A stretch of 11,978 nucleotides of DNA from Dehalococcoidia bacterium (GTDB taxonomy: Bacteria > Chloroflexota > Dehalococcoidia > E44-bin15 > DAOWNJ01). Where the stretch lies: NCBI GenBank assembly GCA_030642645.1, contig DAOWNJ010000019.1:1-11978 (forward strand), written 5' to 3'. Both the position numbers and the translations under genes were made by a program. The notes beneath the pieces were generated by a model, which searched no databases, was not told where the DNA came from, and saw only the letters and a list, made by a program, of their open reading frames with translations. Shown piece by piece: positions 6,482 to 11,978 of the stretch. Positions within the stretch are counted from its first letter, which is position 1, and the number at the start of each line of letters is the position of its first letter.

Positions 6482-7370
6482 CCACTCGCCACACCCCATC
6501 CTCAACAACCTCCACTACCTCTGCCCCAGCATCTCGGAGCCTTGATGTTACTTCATCAAGGTGGTTTGAGATTATCCCCCCAGCGATGAGGACGCCACCA
6601 GGCTTGAGCGCCCCAACAAGGCTATCGGCGAGGTTGCATATGATCTCGGCCAGGATGTTGACGAACACCAAGTCAAAGCTCCCCCACCAGGCTGACTGGG
6701 AACTCCTGTCAGGGAGGGTGCCCTGCTGGACCCTGACCGCTTTAGAGACGCCGTTTGAGGCTATATTAGCCCCCGCTACCCTCACCGCCACCGGGTCTAT
6801 GTCCAGGGCCAATACCGGGGCGGCACCCAGCTTAGCCGCTGCAATCGACAGGATGCCCGACCCGGTCCCAAGGTCAAGGACAGCCTTTCCAGGGCGGATA
6901 AGCCTCTCCATCTGGGCAAGGCACATCCTCGTTGAGGGGTGAAGCCCGGTGCCAAAGGCAAGCCCCGGGTCAAGCTCGATCACAACTTCCCTGTCCCTCG
7001 GGGTGTAGTCCTCCCAGGACGGCTTGACCACGATACACTCCCCGATGGAGAAGGTCTTGAAGTATGCTTTAAACGCCTCGGCCCATTCCTCCTCATCGAT
7101 CACCTTCCCCTCCGACCGAAGGGGGTAGATAGCAGATAGGCGGCCAAGGGCCTCATCTATCTGGCTCCTTTTCTCCTCGAGGAGCTCATCCACAGGGAGA
7201 TATGCCCTGACCCTTAATGAATGCTCAACATTGGCGAAAACCTCTCCTTCGGGGGTAACGACATATTCGCCATCAACTGCCACCCCACCACAGCCAAAGC
7301 GCTGGAATATATCACATACCACCTCACTGCTATCGGCATCCGCCACGACTCTAATCTCCATCCACTTCAA
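6465..7370 (-). CDS. prmA: Ribosomal protein L11 methyltransferase
   Basis: S-adenosylmethionine-dependent enzyme that methylates ribosomal protein L11. The 301 residues match the family. The N-terminal part (1-60) is the small substrate-recognition domain. The linker holds the PrmA signature DPGLAFGTGLHPSTRMCL (134-151). The methyltransferase core has motif I DLGTGSGILSIAAA (166-179), the acidic D190 at the end of strand 2, and VNIL (237-240). The start is TTG at 7370, giving MKWMEI; many PrmA proteins begin MKW, so this is preferred to the ATG at 7361. A GGGGG run in the last dnaJ codons serves as ribosome site. Only 2 bases separate it from the dnaJ stop, so it is probably cotranscribed from the dnaJ promoter. 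The dnaJ-prmA order is also known in Bacillus. Confidence 0.95.
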   Translation of the reverse strand: MKWMEIRVVADADSSEVVCDIFQRFGCGGVAVDGEYVVTPEGEVFANVEHSLRVRAYLPVDELLEEKRSQIDEALGRLSAIYPLRSEGKVIDEEEWAEAFKAYFKTFSIGECIVVKPSWEDYTPRDREVVIELDPGLAFGTGLHPSTRMCLAQMERLIRPGKAVLDLGTGSGILSIAAAKLGAAPVLALDIDPVAVRVAGANIASNGVSKAVRVQQGTLPDRSSQSAWWGSFDLVFVNILAEIICNLADSLVGALKPGGVLIAGGIISNHLDEVTSRLRDAGAEVVEVVEDGVWRVVMAQA

Positions 7371-7372
7371 AA

Positions 7373-8488
7373 TCAGCCCCCAAAGGCATCCTTTATCCTG
7401 CCGAAGAATCCCTTATCTTTAGGCATCTCTGCCTTTCCCAGAGAGCCTGCCAGCTCCTTGAAAAGCCTCCTCTGCCCCTCATTCAGGTTTTGCGGGGTGA
7501 GCACATGAACCATCACCACCTGGTCGCCCCTCCCCCCCCTCTTTAAATGGGGAACCCCCCTTCCCTTGATGCGGAATATCCTGCCACTCTGGGTCCCCGG
7601 GGGTATCTTCAGGGTTGCATCGCCATCCAGGGTGGGAAACTCTACCTCATCGCCAAGGGCAGCCTGTGCGAAGTTTATCGGAAGGTCATAGAGGATGTCA
7701 TCACCACTCCTGGTGAATAGCTCATGCTCCTCCACCTGTAGGGTAACATACAGGTTCCCAGGCGAGCCCCCCCAGACCCCAGCATCACCCTCCCCGCTGC
7801 GGCGTATTTGGGAGCCATACTCTACCCCGGCTGGTACCTCCACCGTTACACTTCGAGTCTTTCTCTCCTTGCCCGTCCCATGACACTGAGGGCATGGATC
7901 AGTGATAACCCTGCCATCACCGTGGCAGCGCTCGCAGGTGGTTACATTGACGAACCTCCCGAAGATGCTCTGCTGAGTTCGGCGCACCTGGCCTGTTCCA
8001 TTGCAGTTGGGGCATCTTGTGGGCTGAGTCCCTGGCCTTGAGCCGATACCATGGCACATAGAGCAGTTCTCAATTCGTGATACCTCAAGCTCCTTCTCGC
8101 AGCCGAATACCGCCTCCTCAAACGAGATTTTGAGGCCATACCTTATATCACTACCCCGCTGGGGGCCACGGCGGGTTGCCGTTGTCGCCCCCCCAAAGAA
8201 GGTATCGAATATATCGCCAAACCCTCCGAATATATCGAAGCCCTCAAACCCCCTCCCAAACCCCTCAATTCCGGCATGGCCGAAGCGGTCATATTTAGCC
8301 CGTTTATCCGGGTCTGAGATGACCTCATAGGCCTCATTTATCTCCTTGAACTTCTCCTCGGCCCCATCCTCCCGGTTGTGGTCGGGATGATACTTGAAGG
8401 CAAGCTTTCTGAATGCCCTCTTTATATCCTCCTCAGAGGCACCTCTATCTATGCCAAGAACCTCGTAGTAATCTCTTTTTGTCGCCAT
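7373..8488 (-). CDS. dnaJ: Type I DnaJ (Hsp40) co-chaperone
   Basis: Delivers unfolded proteins to DnaK and stimulates its ATPase. The 371 residues show the full class I layout: J domain (1-70) with HPD at 34-36, Gly/Phe-rich linker (about 70-100), and a zinc domain with four CxxCxGxG repeats (C142/C145, C159/C162, C185/C188, C199/C202). Two beta-sandwich substrate domains and a C-terminal dimer segment follow. The ATG start at 8488 gives the normal N terminus MATKRDYYEVLG; GGAG lies about 12 nt upstream. The gene is separated from dnaK by 124 bp holding a terminator and a promoter, so it probably heads its own dnaJ-prmA transcript. An in-frame run of eight G (7532-7539 on the plus strand as C8) encodes part of KRGGRG. 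Confidence 0.98.
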   Translation of the reverse strand: MATKRDYYEVLGIDRGASEEDIKRAFRKLAFKYHPDHNREDGAEEKFKEINEAYEVISDPDKRAKYDRFGHAGIEGFGRGFEGFDIFGGFGDIFDTFFGGATTATRRGPQRGSDIRYGLKISFEEAVFGCEKELEVSRIENCSMCHGIGSRPGTQPTRCPNCNGTGQVRRTQQSIFGRFVNVTTCERCHGDGRVITDPCPQCHGTGKERKTRSVTVEVPAGVEYGSQIRRSGEGDAGVWGGSPGNLYVTLQVEEHELFTRSGDDILYDLPINFAQAALGDEVEFPTLDGDATLKIPPGTQSGRIFRIKGRGVPHLKRGGRGDQVVMVHVLTPQNLNEGQRRLFKELAGSLGKAEMPKDKGFFGRIKDAFGG

Positions 8489-8520
8489 AGCACGGGACTC
8501 TCCAGACTAATCCAGCTTAT

Positions 8521-8549
8521 ATTATAGTCCACCTCTTTGCTCACCACAA
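8521..8549 (-). promoter_or_regulatory. Predicted promoter for dnaJ-prmA
   Basis: On the minus strand TTGTGG (8549-8544), a 17-bp spacer and a consensus TATAAT (8526-8521) fit a housekeeping sigma factor. Transcription would start near 8514, giving a leader of about 25 nt. It lies just downstream of the dnaK terminator. No CIRCE operator is present, so HrcA control here is not supported. Confidence 0.65.
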
Positions 8550-8558
8550 GCTCATATG

Positions 8559-8591
8559 AAAAACAGGACGGGATATTCCCCGCCCTGTTTT
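8559..8591 (-). terminator. Intrinsic terminator after dnaK
   Basis: In minus-strand RNA a 13-bp stem (left arm 8591-8579, right arm 8572-8560), with one G-U pair and a 6-nt loop (8578-8573), is followed by a U-run at 8563-8559. The upper stem is GC-rich. The hairpin begins 21 nt after the dnaK stop. This is a classical Rho-independent terminator for the hrcA-grpE-dnaK transcript. Confidence 0.88.
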
Positions 8592-8612
8592 GCGATAAAA
8601 TTGAGCCTCTAT

Positions 8613-10496
8613 CTAGACCTCTCGGAACTCCCCCTCAACCGTCCCCTCGTCGGGTTCTTCCCCGGGCTCCTCCCCACCCTCAGATGGCGGACCTTCCTGC
8701 TGATAAACAGAGGCACCGACCTTCTGGAGGGCCTCTGTCAAGTCCTGCATTGTCCTCATCACCTCAGCGCTGTCCGTGCCCCCAAGGGCGGAGCGCGCCG
8801 CCTGGACCTTAGCCTCAACCTCCCCCTTGAGCTCAGAGGGGACATTATCCCCCTGCTCCCTGAGCATCTTCTCAGCACTATAGATCAGGCTATCTGCGGC
8901 ATTCCTTGTCTCCGCCTCCTCCCTCTTTCTTCGGTCCTCCTCGGCATACATCTCCGCCTCCCGCTGCATCCTCTCCGCTTCCTCCTTAGAGAGCCCGCTT
9001 GAGGCGGTGATGGTTATCTTCTGCTCCTTACCAGTTCCCTTATCGTGGGCCTTAACGCTCACAATGCCATTGGCATCGATGTCGAAGGTAACCTCAATCT
9101 GAGGTAGGCCCCTTGGGGCGGAGAGGATGCCATCGAGCATAAACCTCCCCAATGTCTTATTGTCCTGAGCCATTGCCCTCTCCCCCTGGAGAACATGTAT
9201 CTCCACGCTGGGCTGGTTATCGGCGGCGGTAGAGAATATCTGGCTCTTTGAGGTCGGGATGGTTGTATTCCTGGTGATCAACGGGGTCATCACCGCACCA
9301 AGGGTCTCTATCCCCAGGGTAAGCGGGGTTACATCTAGGAGCAAAACATCCCTCACCTCCCCCTTGAGCACCCCGGCCTGTATTGCAGCCCCGATGCCAA
9401 CAGCCTCATCGGGGTTTACCCCCTTCGATGGCTCCCTCCCAAATAGCCCCTTTACCTTCTGCTGGACAAGCGGCATCCTCGTCTGACCACCAACAAGGAT
9501 CACCTCATCTACCTGCGAGGGGGTTATCCCTGCATCAGAAAGGGCCTGCTGACATGGTCCAATGGTCTTATCCACAAGGTCTGAGACAAGCTGCTCAACC
9601 TTTGCCCTGGTAAGGGTTATATTGAGGTGCTTCGGCCCTGAGGCATCGGCGGTGATGAACGGGAGGCTTATCTCCGTCTGGACTGTCGTTGAGAGCTCGC
9701 ACTTCGCCTTCTCCGCCGCCTCCTTAAGGCGTTGAAGCGCCATCTTGTCCTGCCTCAGGTCTATCCCCTGGTCCCTCCTGAACTCATCCGAGAGCCAATC
9801 GATGATCTGCTGGTCAAAGTCATCGCCACCAAGGTGGGTATCCCCGTTTGTTGACTTGACCTCAAACACCCCCTCTCCAAGCTGGAGGATGGAGATGTCG
9901 AATGTCCCACCACCAAGGTCGAATACAGCTATGGTCTGGTCACGCTTCTTATCCAATCCATAGGCAAGGGATGAAGCCGTTGGCTCATTGATGATCCTCA
10001 AAACCTCAAGCCCAGCAATCTTACCGGCATCCTTTGTCGCCTGGCGCTGGCTATCATTGAAGTAGGCGGGAACTGTGATCACCGCCTCGGTTACCTTCTC
10101 ACCAAGGTATGCCTCAGCATCGGCCTTCATCTTCTGGAGGATCATCGCCGATACCTCCGGAGGACTATAGGCCTTTCCCCCCATCCATATACTGACATCC
10201 CCGTTAGAAGCCTCATCAAGCTTATAGGGGACAAGCTTCTTATCGTGCTGAACGGTGGTGTCGCTGAACTTCCTCCCCATCAATCGCTTTGTGCTGAATA
10301 TCGTATTCTCGGGGTTTGTGATCGCCTGGCGCTTGGCCACCTGGCCGGTGAGGCGCTCCCCGCTCTTTGAGATCGCCACCACAGATGGGGTAACCCTTCC
10401 CCCCTCAGCGCTGGAGATAACTACTGGCTCACCCGCCTCCATAACAGCGGCACAGCTATTTGTGGTTCCAAGGTCTATTCCTATTACCTTTCCCAT
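8613..10496 (-). CDS. dnaK: Chaperone DnaK (Hsp70)
   Basis: ATP-driven chaperone that binds exposed hydrophobic segments together with DnaJ and GrpE. The 627 residues cover the whole protein. The nucleotide-binding domain has phosphate loop 1 GIDLGTTNS (6-14), loop 2 VFDLGGGTFD (191-200) and VILVGGQTRMP (332-342). The interdomain linker is DVLLLDVTPLTLG (383-395). The substrate-binding domain, helical lid and acidic tail ending EGEFREV follow. The ATG start at 10496 has AGAGGAG within the last grpE codons as ribosome site; only 4 bases separate it from the grpE stop, so translation is likely coupled. An intrinsic terminator follows the stop codon. Confidence 0.99.
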   Translation of the reverse strand: MGKVIGIDLGTTNSCAAVMEAGEPVVISSAEGGRVTPSVVAISKSGERLTGQVAKRQAITNPENTIFSTKRLMGRKFSDTTVQHDKKLVPYKLDEASNGDVSIWMGGKAYSPPEVSAMILQKMKADAEAYLGEKVTEAVITVPAYFNDSQRQATKDAGKIAGLEVLRIINEPTASSLAYGLDKKRDQTIAVFDLGGGTFDISILQLGEGVFEVKSTNGDTHLGGDDFDQQIIDWLSDEFRRDQGIDLRQDKMALQRLKEAAEKAKCELSTTVQTEISLPFITADASGPKHLNITLTRAKVEQLVSDLVDKTIGPCQQALSDAGITPSQVDEVILVGGQTRMPLVQQKVKGLFGREPSKGVNPDEAVGIGAAIQAGVLKGEVRDVLLLDVTPLTLGIETLGAVMTPLITRNTTIPTSKSQIFSTAADNQPSVEIHVLQGERAMAQDNKTLGRFMLDGILSAPRGLPQIEVTFDIDANGIVSVKAHDKGTGKEQKITITASSGLSKEEAERMQREAEMYAEEDRRKREEAETRNAADSLIYSAEKMLREQGDNVPSELKGEVEAKVQAARSALGGTDSAEVMRTMQDLTEALQKVGASVYQQEGPPSEGGEEPGEEPDEGTVEGEFREV

Positions 10497-10500
10497 CTCT

Positions 10501-11019
10501 CTACTCCTCTATGCTTTTGCCTACAACCACCAATGTAGGCCTGATAATCCTATCATGAATCCTATACCCCTTTTGAAGCTCCTCGATAACCTTCCCCTCC
10601 TCCCCATCCCCATACATCACAGCCTCATGAAGGTTTGGGTCGAAATCCTCCCCAAGCGCCTTTATCTCCTCAAGCCCCTGGGCCTCGAGGATCGAGCGCA
10701 GCCTCCGATGGATGAGTGCAATCCCATCAACCCAGCTCAGCCTCGCCAGGGTTGGGGGGATCGAATATAGAGCCCTCTCCAGGTCATCGAGAGCCGGCAG
10801 AAGGTTCAGGATGAGAAGGGAGTTGGCGAACCTTGAAAACTCATCCCTCTCCTGCTCAGTCCTTCTTTTATAGTTGATGAAGTCCGCCTGGCTCCTCTGC
10901 CAGCTCCTGAGGTAGTCCTCAGCCCTCTCCTTCTCCTCACGAAGCGCCTCCTTCAGGGAGTCCATGTCCTCAGCTACCTCATCTGTAGTCCCTGGGGTCG
11001 TGCCCCTCTCCTCTTCCAA
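10501..11019 (-). CDS. grpE: Nucleotide exchange factor GrpE
   Basis: Releases ADP from DnaK to restart its cycle. The 172 residues include an acidic, probably disordered N terminus (1-20), a long charged helix (about 20-85) used for dimerisation, and the C-terminal beta domain with DFDPNLHEAV (125-134) and GYRIHDRIIRPTLVVVGK (151-168). The start is TTG at 11019. It is chosen because AGGAGGTGAT lies 7 nt upstream and the nearby ATG at 11024 is in another frame. The gene follows hrcA by 4 bases and precedes dnaK by 4 bases. Confidence 0.96.
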   Translation of the reverse strand: MEEERGTTPGTTDEVAEDMDSLKEALREEKERAEDYLRSWQRSQADFINYKRRTEQERDEFSRFANSLLILNLLPALDDLERALYSIPPTLARLSWVDGIALIHRRLRSILEAQGLEEIKALGEDFDPNLHEAVMYGDGEEGKVIEELQKGYRIHDRIIRPTLVVVGKSIEE

Positions 11020-11023
11020 AACA

Positions 11024-11978
11024 TCACCTCCTGTTGTATAGTCCGCCTAAAAGATCGCCTAAAACCGATCCAAGGTATCTAACCGTCGGTATCGCTCGGC
11101 TATACTGCATCCTCTTTGGCCCAACCACCATAACAGCACCGCTGGCCTCCCCCTGGATACCATACCTGGTCACCACCACACTGCACTCCCTCATAGCCTC
11201 ATCATGGTTCTCCCCACCAATGATCACCTGAACCCCATCCAGGGCGAGGACATCTGGCGGTATAATCCTCGGAAGGCTCCTTCCCTCCAGTATCTCCATG
11301 ATCCCCATCATCCTCAGGGTGTCTGAGAACTCAGGCTGTGAGAGGATATGGTGCAGGCCATAGAGAAATGGCTCCTCATATTCCCCCTCATCCTCCACCC
11401 TCATTATCTCCACCACCATTTCGCTCACATGGGCCTCGATGAGGGAGAGGTCTATCACTTTCTCCATTATCTCATGCCAGGTGAGGCCGCTGTAGGCCAA
11501 ATTCAGCTTACCAGAGATAGCCGCCATCTCCTCCTGGGTTACCATCCGCTCGAAGAAAAGGAGCTGCTGCTTGAGCTTGGCCTCCCCGAGGATGACAACG
11601 AGTAGGCCGAGGAGGTCATGAATCGGGATGAGTTCCAGGTGTTTGAGACGGCATCTCGTTGCCTTGGGGAAGGTGATTACCGCCACACTATTCACCATGC
11701 GACTAAGCACCACCGCTGCCAGTTGCGCCCACTCCTCAAGCCTCATCTCAACCTGATGGAAAAGGTGGCTGATAAGGAGCCTCTCCCCCATGGAGAGCTC
11801 CACCCCCTCGCCCAGGGACTCAACATAATATCTATACCCCTTGTCCGACGGTATCCCACCAGCGGATATATGGGGACGGATAATATAGCCCTCATCCTCA
11901 AGGTGGGCCATCTCATTTCGGATCGTGGCCGAGCTGAGGCCAATGTTATACCTTCGGACAATCACCTCCGATGCCACC
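11024..11978 (-). CDS. hrcA: Heat-shock repressor HrcA, 5' end outside window
   Basis: Transcription repressor that binds CIRCE operators upstream of chaperone operons. About 318 residues are visible; the frame is open through the right edge and roughly 25-30 N-terminal residues are missing. A GTG at 11977 falls inside the winged-helix domain and is not the real start. The visible DNA-binding part has YNIGLSSATIRNEMAHLEDEGYI (a typical HrcA recognition region) and then SAGGIPSDKGYRYYV, where most relatives have SAGR. The C-terminal GAF-like dimer domain follows and ends GLYNRR. The last two codons and stop form the grpE ribosome site. As first gene of the unit its promoter and any CIRCE element would lie to the right of this window. 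Confidence 0.95.
   Translation of the reverse strand, partial: VASEVIVRRYNIGLSSATIRNEMAHLEDEGYIIRPHISAGGIPSDKGYRYYVESLGEGVELSMGERLLISHLFHQVEMRLEEWAQLAAVVLSRMVNSVAVITFPKATRCRLKHLELIPIHDLLGLLVVILGEAKLKQQLLFFERMVTQEEMAAISGKLNLAYSGLTWHEIMEKVIDLSLIEAHVSEMVVEIMRVEDEGEYEEPFLYGLHHILSQPEFSDTLRMMGIMEILEGRSLPRIIPPDVLALDGVQVIIGGENHDEAMRECSVVVTRYGIQGEASGAVMVVGPKRMQYSRAIPTVRYLGSVLGDLLGGLYNRR
11025..11034 (-). promoter_or_regulatory. Near-perfect Shine-Dalgarno for grpE overlapping the hrcA stop
   Basis: Minus-strand AGGAGGTGA at the hrcA 3' end encodes Arg-Arg-stop and also pairs over about ten bases with the standard 16S rRNA 3' end. It lies 7 nt before the TTG of grpE and decides that start, since the ATG in between is out of frame. 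A strong site may offset the weak TTG codon. Confidence 0.8.

Noticed and set aside
6540..6561. 8-bp hairpin (CCTTGATG / CATCAAGG) 59 nt after the gpsA stop, as a terminator
   Set aside because: No U-run follows on the plus strand, the stem is modest, and the bases are ordinary prmA codons (HLDEVTSR).
3491..6942. Several 120-190 codon frames antisense to der, plsY, gpsA and prmA
   Set aside because: Each is fully opposite a well-conserved gene, lacks recognisable motifs and a ribosome site, and overlaps others of the same kind.
8487..8510. Possible CIRCE operator before dnaJ (TTAG ... GTGCTA on the minus strand)
   Set aside because: Only the outer ends resemble TTAGCACTC-N9-GAGTGCTAA; the inner bases and the spacing do not fit.
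8537..9002. Plus-strand open frames opposite the dnaK 3' end and terminator
   Set aside because: They mirror the DnaK lid and tail codons and part of the terminator stem; no protein family is visible.
11975..11977. GTG as the true start of hrcA
   Set aside because: It falls within the winged-helix domain; relatives have some 25-30 more residues before this point, which lie beyond the window.

Overview
The window is a gene-dense piece of bacterial chromosome with ten protein-coding genes. It has almost no non-coding DNA and shows no mobile elements, tRNA, rRNA or CRISPR. Genes overlap or abut, GTG and TTG starts are common, GC content is moderate to high, and Arg and Ile codons lean to AGG and ATA. 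The heat-shock order hrcA-grpE-dnaK-dnaJ-prmA, the run der-plsY-gpsA, and a GpsA with a GTTSWGT nucleotide loop suggest a monoderm-type bacterium, most likely Chloroflexota and perhaps Dehalococcoidia. This placement is inferred from gene order and motifs; no database search was run.

Layout. (1) 1-2522, minus: polA, DNA polymerase I, running off the left edge with all three domains represented and intact proofreading motifs. (2) 2523-2615: a compact divergent promoter region. (3) 2616-6481, plus: argF-der-plsY-gpsA, linked by two 4-bp overlaps and one 1-base gap. (4) 6465-8488, minus: prmA and dnaJ, with prmA overlapping the 3' end of gpsA tail to tail by 17 bp. (5) 8489-8612: an intrinsic terminator for the dnaK transcript followed by a separate promoter for dnaJ. 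(6) 8613 to the right edge, minus: dnaK, grpE and hrcA, the last cut by the window end.

How the genes work together. GpsA makes sn-glycerol-3-phosphate and PlsY acylates it, the first steps of phospholipid synthesis. They share a transcript with the ribosome-assembly GTPase Der and ornithine carbamoyltransferase (arginine synthesis), so the unit mixes growth functions. HrcA is the heat-shock repressor and its gene leads the grpE-dnaK chaperone unit. DnaJ completes the DnaK machine but appears to be transcribed separately, with the ribosomal protein L11 methyltransferase PrmA.

The gene content is ordinary housekeeping and I see no new defence or mobile system. The most unexpected signal is a perfect 17-bp inverted repeat with a 3-nt loop (1957-1993) inside a conserved part of the polA exonuclease domain. 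Other points are a Cys-to-Pro change in the HCLP motif of ArgF, a possibly leaderless polA promoter, and the terminator plus promoter that separate dnaJ from dnaK.
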